Origin: Janthinobacterium sp. 64
GTDB taxonomy: Bacteria; Pseudomonadota; Gammaproteobacteria; Burkholderiales; Burkholderiaceae_D
Length of the DNA stretch: 64,000 nt
Assembly (NCBI RefSeq): GCF_002813325.1
Contig: NZ_PHUG01000001.1
Location: forward strand, 4,216,001 to 4,280,000
Reading direction: 5' to 3'
Each line of letters starts with the position of its first letter. The first letter of the stretch is position 1. The notes beneath the pieces were generated by a model. That model ran no database searches, had not been told where the DNA came from, and saw nothing but the letters and a program-made list of their open reading frames with translations. Made by a program: the position numbers and the translations under genes. Shown here piece after piece: positions 25,015-34,535 of this stretch.

Positions 25015-26825
25015 GGTGTTTCCTCTTGGTTTTCCTTGTGCGCTTCCATACCGGCATCTTCGGGCAGGCGGAACCAGACCGTCAAGCCTGGCGCATCGGC
25101 GTTGGCGTGCGCCGACAGGCTGCCGCCGAACGATTCGATGATGCTTTTGCTGAGCGACATGCCCAGGCCCAGGCCTTCGGCCTTGGTGGTGAAAAAGGGT
25201 TCGAACAATCGCGCCATCTGCGCCGCCTGCAGGCCGCAACCGGCGTCGCGCACGGCCACCGTGCAGGCGCCGTTTTCGCGGTGCAGCAGCACGCCGATGG
25301 GGTGCCCCGGATTGTCGTTTTCCACCTGCGCATCGAGCGCGTTCTTGAGCAAATTGAGCAGCACCTGCTGCACTTGCTGCGGGTCGGCCAGCACGCGCGG
25401 CGCAAGCTTGGCGCTGTCGTGGCGCCAGTCTATCCGCGCTTGCGGATGGGCCGCGCGGAACAGCGATACCGCCTGCTCCACGGCGTCGGCCAGGGCGAAG
25501 GCGGTGCTGTGCGCGGGACGTTTTTGCGCCATCGCGCGGATGTGGCGGATGATGGCGCCCGCGCGTTCGCTTTGCGTGGCGATTTCCTGCGCGCCGTCGA
25601 GCAGGGGCGCCGCATCGAGCCGGCCCGCCGTGATGCGGCGCGCCATGCCGCGCGCGAAATTGCCGATGGCCGCCAGCGGCTGGTTCAATTCGTGCGCGAT
25701 GGCGCTGGCCATTTCGCCCAGGATCGCCAGGCGCGCCGTGTGGTCGAGCGTGGCCTGGCGCTGGCGCGCCTGTTCTTCCAGCGCGCGCTGCTGGTGCTGG
25801 GCGGCGCGCAATTGCTCCGTGCGCCGGCTGACCAGGTATTCCACACGCACCGTGTGCACAGCCCAGGCCACGAGCAGGGCCAGCACCAGCAGCATCCAGC
25901 CCCAGTAGCGGCGCAGGGCCGTCTCGAACGTCAGCTTGTCCAGATAGGCGTAGGGACCGATGTGCAAGTCGCGGAACAGTTCATCGACGATCTGGTAATC
26001 GCTGGGCACCGTCCAGCTGTAACCTTCATCGGTACGCGGCATGGCGAGCAAGGCTTGCGCCACCTTTTTGGCCAGTGCGGGCGGCGTCTGGCGCAGGGCC
26101 ACGAAGGGCCAGTCCGGATACAGCCGCGACGAGCTGGCGCAGCGAAAGCCGGGTATCGGGCGCGTGGTAATCACGCGCAGTTCATCAGCGCGCACTTCGC
26201 CGCGTGCCACCATCTGTTCCAGCAGACACGTGCGCACGATACCGGCATCCATGCGTCCCGCCCGCACGGCGTCGACGATCTGCTGCGAGGGGAAACCGCT
26301 GTAGCGCAGGCTGGCGAAATCATGCGTGGGATCGATGCCCCCTTCGCGCAGTTCGCGCGCGGCGATCTGGTAGCCGCCAAAGGCATCGGGCGCCACGGCC
26401 ATCACGTTCTTGCCCGCCAGGTCGGCCAGGTCATGCAGCGGCGAAGTACTGCGCACGACGATGGCCGAACCGATGGCCTGGCGCGGCGAGTCCGTCCACG
26501 GTGATTCGAGGGTGGCGATGCGGCTGGCGCCGTCGCTGTGTTCGAGCGCCACGTAATGGCCGCTGCTGGTGATGGCAAAGGCGATCGCTTGCGACTGCAC
26601 GGCGCGCGTCAAGCCCGCCTGGTCGTAGTCGGCCAATGTAAAACGGATGCCGGGAATGCTGGCCTGCAGGTGGCGCGTCACGTACGACCAGTCTTGCTGC
26701 ACGGCGTCGGCGCCCTTGTAGGCGAGCACGCCAATTCTCACCTCCGGGACCTCTGGCAGTGCGTCATCCGCTTGCGCGCCGTGCAGACACAGCGCCGTCA
26801 GCGCGAACAGTAAAAAACGTCGCAC
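25011..26825 (-). CDS. ttrS: Tetrathionate sensor histidine kinase TtrS
   Basis: About 604 aa. A signal peptide (RRFLLFALTALCLHGAQA) is followed by a periplasmic PhnD-like substrate-binding domain (VRIGVLAYKGADAVQQDW to about residue 300), which is the TtrS sensor type, then a membrane helix (WGWMLLVLALLVAWAV), a HisKA domain with H in IAHELNQPLAAIGNFARG, and an ATPase domain (NLLKNALDA, RDAGCGL, EGLGLGMSLSKSII). The start is a GTG at 26825 whose G is shared with the mutY TAG stop, so it is read by reinitiation from the mutY message. I found no better start; longer in-frame extension runs inside mutY and has no protein character. Confidence 0.84.
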   Translation of the reverse strand: MRRFLLFALTALCLHGAQADDALPEVPEVRIGVLAYKGADAVQQDWSYVTRHLQASIPGIRFTLADYDQAGLTRAVQSQAIAFAITSSGHYVALEHSDGASRIATLESPWTDSPRQAIGSAIVVRSTSPLHDLADLAGKNVMAVAPDAFGGYQIAARELREGGIDPTHDFASLRYSGFPSQQIVDAVRAGRMDAGIVRTCLLEQMVARGEVRADELRVITTRPIPGFRCASSSRLYPDWPFVALRQTPPALAKKVAQALLAMPRTDEGYSWTVPSDYQIVDELFRDLHIGPYAYLDKLTFETALRRYWGWMLLVLALLVAWAVHTVRVEYLVSRRTEQLRAAQHQQRALEEQARQRQATLDHTARLAILGEMASAIAHELNQPLAAIGNFARGMARRITAGRLDAAPLLDGAQEIATQSERAGAIIRHIRAMAQKRPAHSTAFALADAVEQAVSLFRAAHPQARIDWRHDSAKLAPRVLADPQQVQQVLLNLLKNALDAQVENDNPGHPIGVLLHRENGACTVAVRDAGCGLQAAQMARLFEPFFTTKAEGLGLGMSLSKSIIESFGGSLSAHANADAPGLTVWFRLPEDAGMEAHKENQEETP

Positions 26826-27988
26826 TAGAACATGCTGCGCTGCGCCGCGCGCGCATCGCCGAACAGGTCCAGCAGCAGTTTCTTGATCGGTGCGGGCAGC
26901 GGCGCGTCTGCAATTTTTGCGCCGTCGTACCAGACGTGCGTCGCTTCCCCAGCCAGCGCCAGACGGCGCGCCAGGGTGACGCGGCAGGGCACGATGTGCA
27001 GCTTGTAGTGGGTGAAGACGTGCACGATGGGCAGCAGCCGTTCCTGCGTTTCGATGGTGCCGAACGGTGCCACGGCGCGCGCCAGCGCCTGCTGGTCGAT
27101 GTCGCGCGGAGAGTCGTCGCCGGCCAGCACGTGGCCATCGAGTTCGGGCAGCGACAGCAAGCCGCCCCAGATGCCCGAGCCGGGGCGCTGTTCCAGCAGC
27201 ACCTGGCCATCGTCGATGACGACCAACATGACGGCATGTTTTTCCGGGCTGGTTTTCTTCGGTTTGCGCACAGGTAAATCCTTGGTGCGGCCGGTGGCGT
27301 AGGCCACGCAGCGCGGCTGCAGCGGGCAGCGGCCGCAATCGGGGCTGCTGCGCGTGCACAGCGTGGCGCCGAAATCCATCAAACCCTGCGTGTAGGCTTC
27401 GATACCGGTTTCAGGCAGCAGCGCTTCGGCGCGGCGCCACATGGCTTCCTCGACCCGTTTTTCGCCGGGATAGGCATCGATGCCAAACGTGCGCGCAAAC
27501 ACGCGCTTGACGTTGCCGTCCATGATGGCCGCGCGCGTGCCGCTGGAAAACGCGGAGATGGCGGCCGCCGTCGATCGGCCGATGCCGGGCAGGTCGGCCA
27601 GCAGGGCCGGGTCGCTGGGGAAGACGCCATCGTATTCGGCCACCACGCGCTGCGCGCACTTGTGCAGGTTGCGCGCCCGCGTGTAGTAGCCGAGGCCGCT
27701 CCATTGCGCCATCACGTCTTCCACCGGGGCGCTAGCGAGGTCGCGCAGGGTGGGAAAGCGTTCGAGGAAGCGCGCGTAGTAGCCGAGTACGGCGGTGACC
27801 TGCGTTTGCTGCAGCATGATTTCGGACAGCCAGATCAGGTAGGCATCGCGCGTGTTTTGCCATGGCAGCGCATGGCGGCCATGCTGCTTTTGCCAGGCGA
27901 TGACGGTGGCGGAAAAAGTCGGGTCGACGTAGTCTTCCAAAGGGGCCGTGCCCGTGGCGGGCGAGAGCGGATGCAGCAGACGTTTCAT
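26825..27988 (-). CDS. mutY: A/G-specific adenine DNA glycosylase MutY
   Basis: Base-excision repair enzyme that removes adenine mispaired with 8-oxoguanine. In 387 aa: helix-hairpin-helix fold with catalytic E56 (WLSEIMLQQTQV), the HhH motif LPGIGRSTAAAI (133-144) and D157; a [4Fe-4S] loop C211-x6-C218-x2-C221-x5-C227; then a NUDIX-like C-terminal domain (about 250-380) that recognises oxoG. ttrS overlaps its stop by one base. mutM, which removes oxoG itself, is upstream on the same strand with only the dynamin-like gene between, giving a GO-repair neighbourhood. Confidence 0.94.
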   Translation of the reverse strand: MKRLLHPLSPATGTAPLEDYVDPTFSATVIAWQKQHGRHALPWQNTRDAYLIWLSEIMLQQTQVTAVLGYYARFLERFPTLRDLASAPVEDVMAQWSGLGYYTRARNLHKCAQRVVAEYDGVFPSDPALLADLPGIGRSTAAAISAFSSGTRAAIMDGNVKRVFARTFGIDAYPGEKRVEEAMWRRAEALLPETGIEAYTQGLMDFGATLCTRSSPDCGRCPLQPRCVAYATGRTKDLPVRKPKKTSPEKHAVMLVVIDDGQVLLEQRPGSGIWGGLLSLPELDGHVLAGDDSPRDIDQQALARAVAPFGTIETQERLLPIVHVFTHYKLHIVPCRVTLARRLALAGEATHVWYDGAKIADAPLPAPIKKLLLDLFGDARAAQRSMF

Positions 27989-28008
27989 GCAGGATTCCAG
28001 TGTTTTTG

Positions 28009-29910
28009 TTAGGTCGCGCTGGCGGCGCGCAGGGTGGCCAGCAATTGCGCCAGCTGCGCCTTGTCGCGTTCAAGCGCCGCCAGGCTGGCCTCGAAGCCGG
28101 CGATTTTCTGTTCCAGGCTGCCCGTGGCGTCGTGGATGCGCTGGATCGAGGCAAAGCGCAGTTTCAGCTGTTCCTTGTACTCGACGATCTGCGCTTCGAG
28201 CGGTGCCATGATGACTTTCAGCCAGGCGCTGGCGTCGTCGTTGGCGTTGGTGAAACTGCGCCGCACGCGCGAGGCGATGGTGTCGAAGAATTTCTCCATC
28301 AGCACGACCCTGCTGGTGGTGAGCAGGGTCGCCGTGCCGAACTGCTTATGGTAGACGGCTTCGATGTCGGCGATTTCCTGGCGATAGCGGGCCAGCGAAA
28401 ACGGCATCGGTAAGGCCAGCGCCAGGCCGTGTTCGGAGGCGAATTTACGGTACATCACGTTCATCATTTCCGTGATCTCGGCCGTCTTGCCTTCCGAGCG
28501 ATCCAGGTTGCTGGCGATGCGCTCGAAATACTGGCGCACGGCTTCGCGCAGGCCCGTGAAAAAGCGGCTGCGCTGCATGGCCGCGCGCACGCCATCGATA
28601 TCGTCGCGCACGATGTCCATGCCCAGGCTCGTGTACAGCTCCGTCGACAGGCGGGTAAACACGGCGCGCGTCGCTTGCAGCTTGAACAGGCTGCTGTCGA
28701 ATTCCTTTTTCTCGATATCGATGCGCCGCATCATGTGGGCGATCACGCTCTGGTTCTTGCCGCGCAGGCTGTGCAGCTCGTGCAGCTGCTCGGCGATGCC
28801 GCGCGCGCGCGCCGCCGCCTGCACCTGCTGCGCCGCTTCGATGGCGTCCAGGTCGAACGCCAGCTGGCGCCGGATGATGTCCTTGCGCGCGGGGATCAGC
28901 TCCTCGAACAGGGCCGTTTCCAGCGCCTGCAGGCGGCTCTTTTCCAGCAGCGCCGCATCGTGGTTGATCTTGCCCACCAGGGCTTTTTGCGCCGACACTG
29001 GAAACACCTGGCCAGCGTCGAGCGTCAGCAGATGCGCCACGCTGGCTTGCTGGCGCTCGATCGCTTGCGCCACCTCGGCATCGCCGCGCAATTCGTCCCA
29101 CATGCTGTCGATCTTGTTGAGCACCACCAGGCGCCCCGCGCCAGCGCCGATATGGTTGCGCCATACTTCGATATCGCTGCGCGTGACACCCGTGTCGGCC
29201 GCCAGGATGAACAGCACCGCATGCGCATTCGGGATCAGGTTCAGGGTCAGTTCCGGTTCCGTGCCGATGGCGTTCAGGCCGGGCGTATCGAGGATCACCA
29301 GGCCCTGTTTCAGCAGCGGATGGGGGAAGTTGATGATGGCGTGGCGCCACATGGAGATTTCCACCTGGCCGTCGTCGTCCAGCATGGCGGGGGCGTCCGC
29401 GTCGCCGGCGTCGTACAGGCCGTAGCGCGCCGCTTCCTCGACGCTGACTTTTTTCGTCAGGCTGACCTGGCGGATGGCTTCCTGCATGTCGTCGCCCGCA
29501 TCGATGTTCAGGGGCAGGACGGTCCAGGCGGCGGGCAGGTCGCGGTAGTCGCTGGTCGACAGGTTCTGCGCGCGCGTCTCGATGGGCAGCAGGCGGATCG
29601 ATGGCGGCCAGGCCGCGTCGTACAGCAGCTCGGTGGGGCACATGGTGGTGCGGCCCGCGCCCGAGGGCAGGATGCGCTGGCCGTAGCCGGCAAAGAAGAT
29701 GGCGTTGATCAGCTCGGATTTTCCGCGCGAGAATTCCGCCACGAAGGCAACGGATAAACGGTCGTCGAGCAGGCGGGAGCCACAGCGCGCCAGGCGCAGC
29801 GCGGACGCGCCGTCGACCAGGCCCGCCGCGCTGGCGGCTTGCCGGTATGCCTGCAAGGCGGCCTGCACGTCCTGCCGCCATGCGCTGTATTGTTCCAAAT
29901 CTCTGACCAT
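28009..29910 (-). CDS. Bacterial dynamin-like GTPase
   Basis: 633-aa large GTPase. The GTPase domain spans about residues 50-340: P-loop AEFSRGKSE (58-66), G2 threonines in GAGRTTMCPTEL, G3 DTPGLN, G4 NKID. The remaining half is almost all helix with coiled-coil character (e.g. IEKKEFDSSLFKLQ, SLEQKIAGFEASLAALERDKAQL), as in dynamin-like membrane-remodelling proteins. The first glycine of the usual GxxxxGKS is alanine. No membrane span is obvious. Related genes sit next to mutM/mutY in other betaproteobacteria; a role in membrane or DNA repair is not shown by the sequence. It is 20 bases upstream of mutY on the same strand, so probably cotranscribed. Confidence 0.8.
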   Translation of the reverse strand: MVRDLEQYSAWRQDVQAALQAYRQAASAAGLVDGASALRLARCGSRLLDDRLSVAFVAEFSRGKSELINAIFFAGYGQRILPSGAGRTTMCPTELLYDAAWPPSIRLLPIETRAQNLSTSDYRDLPAAWTVLPLNIDAGDDMQEAIRQVSLTKKVSVEEAARYGLYDAGDADAPAMLDDDGQVEISMWRHAIINFPHPLLKQGLVILDTPGLNAIGTEPELTLNLIPNAHAVLFILAADTGVTRSDIEVWRNHIGAGAGRLVVLNKIDSMWDELRGDAEVAQAIERQQASVAHLLTLDAGQVFPVSAQKALVGKINHDAALLEKSRLQALETALFEELIPARKDIIRRQLAFDLDAIEAAQQVQAAARARGIAEQLHELHSLRGKNQSVIAHMMRRIDIEKKEFDSSLFKLQATRAVFTRLSTELYTSLGMDIVRDDIDGVRAAMQRSRFFTGLREAVRQYFERIASNLDRSEGKTAEITEMMNVMYRKFASEHGLALALPMPFSLARYRQEIADIEAVYHKQFGTATLLTTSRVVLMEKFFDTIASRVRRSFTNANDDASAWLKVIMAPLEAQIVEYKEQLKLRFASIQRIHDATGSLEQKIAGFEASLAALERDKAQLAQLLATLRAASAT

Positions 29911-29920
29911 CAGGCCCCCT

Positions 29921-30757
29921 TTACTTTTGACAGTTCACGCAGTAGAACGTGGAACGCTGTCCCTGCACGATCTGGCGGATAGGCGCGCCGCACACGCGGC
30001 ATGGCTTGCCCGCGCGGTTGTATGTGAAATACGTCTGCTGGAAGTAGCCGGACTGGCCATTCACGCCGATGAAATCGCGCAGGGTGCTGCCGCCCTGCAC
30101 GATGGCTTCGGCCAGCACGTCGCGGATCGCTTGCGCCAGTTTCTCATAGCGCGCCAGGCCGATGCGCCGGGCCGGCGTCTTCGGGTTGATCCCCGCGCGA
30201 AACAGGCTTTCGGAACAATAGATATTGCCCACGCCGACGACGATGTCGCCCGCCATCAGCACCTGCTTGATATTGGTGCCCTTGTTGCGCGTTTTTTCGA
30301 ACAGCAGCTGGCCCGTGAAGCCGCCTTCCAGCGGTTCCGTACCGAGTCCCCGCAGCAGCGCGTGGCCATCGAGCGGGCCGTCGGCCTCGTCGTGCCACAG
30401 CACGGCGCCGAAGCGGCGCGGGTCCGTCATGCGCAGCACCTGGCTGCCGCCGTCCGCGTCTTCCACGACGAGGTCGAAATGGTCGTGTTTTTGCGCCTGC
30501 GTGTCCGTTGGCAGCACGCGCAAATGGCCGGACATGCCCAAGTGGATGATCAGGGTGCCGTGGCGGAAGTGGATCAGCAGGTATTTGCCGCGCCGCCCCG
30601 TCAGGCCGATGGTTTGCCCCGACAATTGTTCGCCCAGGGCCGCAGGGAAGGGCCAGCGCAGGCCGTCGCGGCGCAGCACGACGGCGCGCACGGCGCGGCC
30701 CTCGATGTGGGGCGCGACACCGCGCCGTGTGACTTCGACTTCTGGCAATTCTGGCAT
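29921..30757 (-). CDS. mutM: Formamidopyrimidine-DNA glycosylase MutM (Fpg)
   Basis: Bifunctional glycosylase/AP lyase that excises 8-oxoguanine and formamidopyrimidines. The protein starts with the catalytic PELPEVE segment (P2 is the nucleophile, E3 assists). The H2TH domain includes [12 protein letters not shown] and [11 protein letters not shown]-terminal zinc finger has CRVCG and CVNC (CX2C-X16-CX2C). The 278-aa length is standard. The dynamin-like GTPase starts 10 bases after its stop, so mutM heads a minus-strand operon including mutY, ttrS and ttrR. Confidence 0.96.
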   Translation of the reverse strand: MPELPEVEVTRRGVAPHIEGRAVRAVVLRRDGLRWPFPAALGEQLSGQTIGLTGRRGKYLLIHFRHGTLIIHLGMSGHLRVLPTDTQAQKHDHFDLVVEDADGGSQVLRMTDPRRFGAVLWHDEADGPLDGHALLRGLGTEPLEGGFTGQLLFEKTRNKGTNIKQVLMAGDIVVGVGNIYCSESLFRAGINPKTPARRIGLARYEKLAQAIRDVLAEAIVQGGSTLRDFIGVNGQSGYFQQTYFTYNRAGKPCRVCGAPIRQIVQGQRSTFYCVNCQK

Positions 30758-30923
30758 AGGGCTCGAATGGTTGAAAACCGGGTAAAAACAGGCGGCTTGC
30801 CGGCCGATGGCTGGCTCGGGCAGGCTACGCCGCCACGACGTATATATTTCGTTACATACGTGAAGTACGCGATAGCCGCGTTGGGCGTAGAATCAAACTT
30901 TGCCGTTTAGCCAGGATCAGCCT

Positions 30924-32693
30924 TTGAAAAACGCTTTCGCCATTGTAACCTTGTCCGCCCTGATGGCCACGCATGCCATGGCACAGACGCCCGTCGCCCC
31001 CGCCGATGCCGCGGCCGGCCCCTCTGCGGCCGCGCCGCAGGAGCTGGACGCCGACGCCAAGACGAAGGGTTTGCCCAAGGTCGAATTGAGCAGCGATCTG
31101 CTGTACAAGCTGACCCGCGCTGAAATGGAATTCAAGAGCGGCCAGTGGCAAGGGCCGTACGTGACGATGATGGTGGCGGCGCAGCAGACGCGCGACCCGC
31201 GCCTGGCGCGCCGCGCTTCCGAAATGGCGCTGGCCGCCAAGCAGGGCAGCGAAGCGCTGGCGGCCATCCGCCTGTGGCGCGAGCTGGCACCCGATTCGGA
31301 CGAGGCGACGCAGTTCTTCCTCGGCTTTGTCGTGTTGACGGACAAGATCGAAGAAGCGGAACCGATTTTCGCCGAGCGCCTGGCCAATGCGCCAGCGGGC
31401 GCGCGCGGCGTGGCCCTGTTCCAGATGCAGCAGATTTTGTCGCGCTCGAATGACAAGCTGTATGCCTATTCGATGGTGACGCGCCTGGCGCAGCCTTACC
31501 TGGACATGTTTGAAGCGCACCTGGTGCTGGCGCAGGGCGCCCTGTCGATCGGCGAGCGTGAGCGCGCCATCGGCGAAGCGAACAAGGCGCTGGCGATCAA
31601 GCCGAATTCCGAGCTGGCCGTGCTGACCCTGGCGCAGGTGACGGGCGAGTCCGAGGCGGCGGGCAAGGTGCTGGCCACTTTCCTGCAAAAGAATCCGGAC
31701 GCCGTCGAAGTGCGCGGCGCGTATGCGCGCCTGCTGGTCGAACAAAAACAGCTGGAGCCGGCGCGCGAGCAATTTCTGCTGCTGCTGAAAAGCGCGCCCG
31801 ATAACGTGGGCGCGCTGTATGCGCTCGGTATCGTGGCCCTGCAGCTGGAAGACACCAAGGGCGCGGAGCAGCACTTCAAGCGCTTCCTGGCCGTGCTTGA
31901 AAAATCCCCCGGCGACACGCGCGATCCGTTCAAGGCCCTGATGATCTTGTCGCAGATCGCCGAGACGCGCGGCGACACGGCCGGCGCCATCGCCTGGCTG
32001 GACAAGGTCGACAACAGCGCATCAAGCGGTTATGTCGAGGCGCGCTTGCGCCGCGCCCAGCTGATCGCCCGTGGCGGCAATCTCGATGCGGCGCGCAAGG
32101 CGCTGACGGAAATCGAAACGGACGATCCGGCAAGCCAGGCGCAGGTGCTGCTGGTCGATGCGCAATTCCTGCGCGACGCTGGTTACGTGCAAAGCGCCTA
32201 CACGGTGCTGGAAAACGCCTTGCTGCGCTTCCCCGATAATCCTGAACTGCTGTATGACTACGCCTTGCTGGCCGAGCGCCTGGATAAGCTCGAACTGATG
32301 GAGGCGAGCCTGCGCCGCGTGATGGCGCTGGCGCCCGACAACCAGCATGCGTACAACGCCCTGGGCTACTCGCTGGCCGAGCGGGGCATTCGCCTGCCGG
32401 AAGCCCATGCGCTGATCGAAAAAGCCTTGCAGATGGCGCCGGGCGACCCGTTCATCATGGACAGCATGGGCTGGGTGCAGTTCCGCATGGGCAACCTGGC
32501 CGCCGCGGAAAACGCGCTGCGCCGCGCCTATGCCGTGCGCAGCGACCCGGAAATCGCCGTCCACCTGGGCGAAGTGCTGTGGCAGAAGGGCGACAAGGAT
32601 GAAGCGCAAAAACTGTGGCGCGAAGCGCGAAGCAAGGACCCGAAAAACGATGCGCTGAAAAGTACGCTGGCGCGCTTGAATGTCAGTTTGTAA
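30924..32693 (+). CDS. TPR-repeat exported protein
   Basis: 589-aa protein with a signal peptide (LKNAFAIVTLSALMATHAMAQ) and a chain of tetratricopeptide repeats across the mature part (for example RAIGEANKALAIKPNSELAVL, NVGALYALGIVALQLEDTKGAEQHF and LMEASLRRVMALAPDNQHAYNALGYSLAERG in outline). It resembles the TPR protein found upstream of lolB in many beta- and gammaproteobacteria; function is unproven, probably in envelope assembly. The start chosen is TTG 30924, because AGGA (30913-30916) is well placed and the signal peptide begins there; TTG 30900 would lengthen it by eight residues. lolB follows after five bases. Confidence 0.82.
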   Translation: MKNAFAIVTLSALMATHAMAQTPVAPADAAAGPSAAAPQELDADAKTKGLPKVELSSDLLYKLTRAEMEFKSGQWQGPYVTMMVAAQQTRDPRLARRASEMALAAKQGSEALAAIRLWRELAPDSDEATQFFLGFVVLTDKIEEAEPIFAERLANAPAGARGVALFQMQQILSRSNDKLYAYSMVTRLAQPYLDMFEAHLVLAQGALSIGERERAIGEANKALAIKPNSELAVLTLAQVTGESEAAGKVLATFLQKNPDAVEVRGAYARLLVEQKQLEPAREQFLLLLKSAPDNVGALYALGIVALQLEDTKGAEQHFKRFLAVLEKSPGDTRDPFKALMILSQIAETRGDTAGAIAWLDKVDNSASSGYVEARLRRAQLIARGGNLDAARKALTEIETDDPASQAQVLLVDAQFLRDAGYVQSAYTVLENALLRFPDNPELLYDYALLAERLDKLELMEASLRRVMALAPDNQHAYNALGYSLAERGIRLPEAHALIEKALQMAPGDPFIMDSMGWVQFRMGNLAAAENALRRAYAVRSDPEIAVHLGEVLWQKGDKDEAQKLWREARSKDPKNDALKSTLARLNVSL

Positions 32694-32698
32694 TCGCC

Positions 32699-33349
32699 AT
32701 GCCAAAAAACCTCTTTGCTCTCACCTCCCTTTGCCTGTCCCTCTCGGCCTGCTCGACCCTGACCTCCCCATTCTCGTCCGGCGCCGCGCCATCCGCCAAC
32801 ACCGTCGCGCCCTACCGCGAGCAGGTGGAGCTGACGGGGCGCCTGAACGTCGTCTACCAGAAGGATGACAAGCCCGAATCGGCGACCGTCAATTTCAACT
32901 GGCAGCAGACGGCGCAGCGCACGGACGTGACCCTGTATTCGCCCGTCGGCAGTACCTTGGCGACGATTGCCGTCACGCCGCAGCAGGCCGTCTTGACGCA
33001 AAGCGGCAAGGCGCCGCGCAGCGCGCCCGATGTCGATACCCTGAGCGCGCAGATGCTGGGCTGGTCCTTGCCCGTGTCGGGCTTGCGCGACTGGCTGCAA
33101 GGCTATGCCGTGGGCGCCGATGGCAAGCGCTTCGCCGCTTCGCCGGCGAACGACAGCGTGACGACCAAAGACGGCTGGCGCTTGCGCTATGTGTCGTGGC
33201 AAGAAGTAGGGCAAAATGCGGCCGACAATACACCGGGCGCCTTGCCGCAACCGCGGCGTATCGATGCCGAACGCAATGCCAGCGCGCAGGCCGATGCCGT
33301 CTCGCTGCGCATCGTGCTCGATCCCGCCACTTCCGCACCTGCACCATGA
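32699..33349 (+). CDS. lolB: Outer-membrane lipoprotein receptor LolB
   Basis: Accepts lipoproteins from LolA and inserts them into the outer membrane. 216 aa; the signal peptide ends in LSAC with C18 as the lipidated residue. The following beta-rich fold includes [26 protein letters not shown] in outline, [10 protein letters not shown] and the [15 protein letters not shown] motif that is highly typical of LolB. Its stop overlaps the ispE ATG (ATGA), the usual lolB-ispE coupling, followed downstream by tRNA-Gln and prs as in many proteobacteria. Confidence 0.92.
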   Translation: MPKNLFALTSLCLSLSACSTLTSPFSSGAAPSANTVAPYREQVELTGRLNVVYQKDDKPESATVNFNWQQTAQRTDVTLYSPVGSTLATIAVTPQQAVLTQSGKAPRSAPDVDTLSAQMLGWSLPVSGLRDWLQGYAVGADGKRFAASPANDSVTTKDGWRLRYVSWQEVGQNAADNTPGALPQPRRIDAERNASAQADAVSLRIVLDPATSAPAP

Positions 33350-34230
33350 CACTGACGACCCTGAACAATTGCCCGGCCCCGGCCAAGCTGAACTTATTTC
33401 TACACGTCAACGGCCGCCGCGCCGATGGCTACCACCTGCTGCAGACGGTGTTCCAATTGCTCGACCATGGCGACACCTTGCACTTTGCGCTGCGCGACGA
33501 CACGGCGATTGTCCGCGTGACGGAACTGGCCGGCGTGCCGCAGGAGCAGGACCTGATCATCCGCGCCGCGACATTGCTGCAGGCCGAAGTGCTGCGCCGC
33601 ACGGGCGCCTTGCCCCGCGGCGTCGATATCGCCATCGACAAGGTGCTGCCCATGGGCGGCGGGCTCGGTGGCGGTTCGTCCGACGCGGCCACGGCCCTGA
33701 TGGCCTTGAACCGTCTGTGGCAAGCGGGCTTGACGCGCGAGGAATTGATGGCGCTGGGCTTGCCGCTGGGCGCCGACATCCCGTTTTTCATCTTTGGCGA
33801 GAATGCCTTTGCCGAAGGCGTGGGCGAAGCCCTGCAGCCCGTCGCCACGCCAGAATGCTGGTATGTGGTGATCGAGCCGGGCGTGCAAGTACCGACCGCT
33901 GCAATTTTTTGCGCGGAAGGCTTGACGAGAAATACCGAACCCGTCACAATAGCGGACTTTTCCAGGTACCTCGCAGAAGGAAACGATGCGGGCGGGTTTG
34001 GTAAGAATGATTTACAGCAAGTAGCATGCAGTCTTTTCAAGCCGGTAGCAGATGCGGTAGAATGGCTCGGTGCTTACGGTGAAGCCAGGATGACTGGTTC
34101 CGGAGCTTGTGTGTTTAGTGCGTTTGGCAGTCAGGAAGAAGCGGATGCGGTGCTCAGCAATGTGCCACCAGTCTGGATCGCCTGGAAGGCAAAAGCGCTG
34201 AAACGCCACCCGATGCTCACCATGTTGTAG
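33346..34230 (+). CDS. ispE: 4-diphosphocytidyl-2-C-methyl-D-erythritol kinase IspE
   Basis: GHMP-family kinase that phosphorylates CDP-methylerythritol in the MEP isoprenoid pathway. 294 aa. Features: [21 protein letters not shown] (active-site lysine and aspartate region) in outline, the glycine-rich ATP loop [14 protein letters not shown], and the C-terminal MTGSGACVF motif. ATG 33346 overlaps the lolB stop. Further upstream in-frame codons lie inside lolB and have no protein character. A tRNA gene with its own promoter follows. Confidence 0.95.
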   Translation: MTLTTLNNCPAPAKLNLFLHVNGRRADGYHLLQTVFQLLDHGDTLHFALRDDTAIVRVTELAGVPQEQDLIIRAATLLQAEVLRRTGALPRGVDIAIDKVLPMGGGLGGGSSDAATALMALNRLWQAGLTREELMALGLPLGADIPFFIFGENAFAEGVGEALQPVATPECWYVVIEPGVQVPTAAIFCAEGLTRNTEPVTIADFSRYLAEGNDAGGFGKNDLQQVACSLFKPVADAVEWLGAYGEARMTGSGACVFSAFGSQEEADAVLSNVPPVWIAWKAKALKRHPMLTML

Positions 34231-34246
34231 AGAGCAAAAAAAGATT

Positions 34247-34274
34247 TTGCTTAGCGTCAAATAGTCGGTATAAT
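34247..34274 (+). promoter_or_regulatory. Promoter for tRNA-Gln
   Basis: TTGCTT (34247-34252) and a perfect TATAAT (34269-34274) are separated by 16 bases. The -10 box ends 34 bases before the mature tRNA, a sensible distance for a short precursor leader. Confidence 0.7.
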
Positions 34275-34308
34275 ACTGGCCAACATGACGGCAAGCAGTC
34301 AGTAACGT

Positions 34309-34385
34309 AGGGGAATCGCCAAGCTGGTTAAGGCACTGGATTTTGATTCCAGCATGCGAAGGTTCGAATCCTTCTTCCCCTGCCA
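34309..34385 (+). tRNA. tRNA-Gln (anticodon UUG)
   Basis: A 77-nt cloverleaf. Acceptor arm AGGGGAA (34309-34315) pairs with TTCCCCT (34375-34381), followed by G and an encoded CCA (34383-34385). The anticodon stem CTGGA/TCCAG flanks loop TTTTGAT (34341-34347), giving anticodon TTG at 34343-34345, reading CAA. The T arm contains GGTTCGAATCC. Location between ispE and prs is the common proteobacterial one. Confidence 0.95.
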
Positions 34386-34476
34386 CCATTTCACCGTAGT
34401 CTGTCGATGCGAAGTTAGCGTCCAGTGCGGGAAAAAGCAGATATGTCGCCACGCGGCATATTCTAAACAATGACTG

Positions 34477-34505
34477 ACCGGGCCTATGCCCGGTTAGTGC
34501 TTTTC
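34477..34505 (+). terminator. Hairpin between tRNA-Gln and prs
   Basis: ACCGGGC (34477-34483) pairs with GCCCGGT (34488-34494) across the loop CTAT, followed by TTAGTGCTTTT. It could end the tRNA transcript, but it is only 42 bases before the prs start, so it may instead be a leader hairpin or partial attenuator of prs. Confidence 0.5.
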
Positions 34506-34535
34506 AAGACTTCTATATCACCTCTTGGGACTCCC

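Noticed and set aside
26826-27359. A longer TtrS starting inside mutY
   Set aside because: The added residues are arginine/alanine-rich antisense-like sequence, while a signal peptide begins right at the GTG at 26825.
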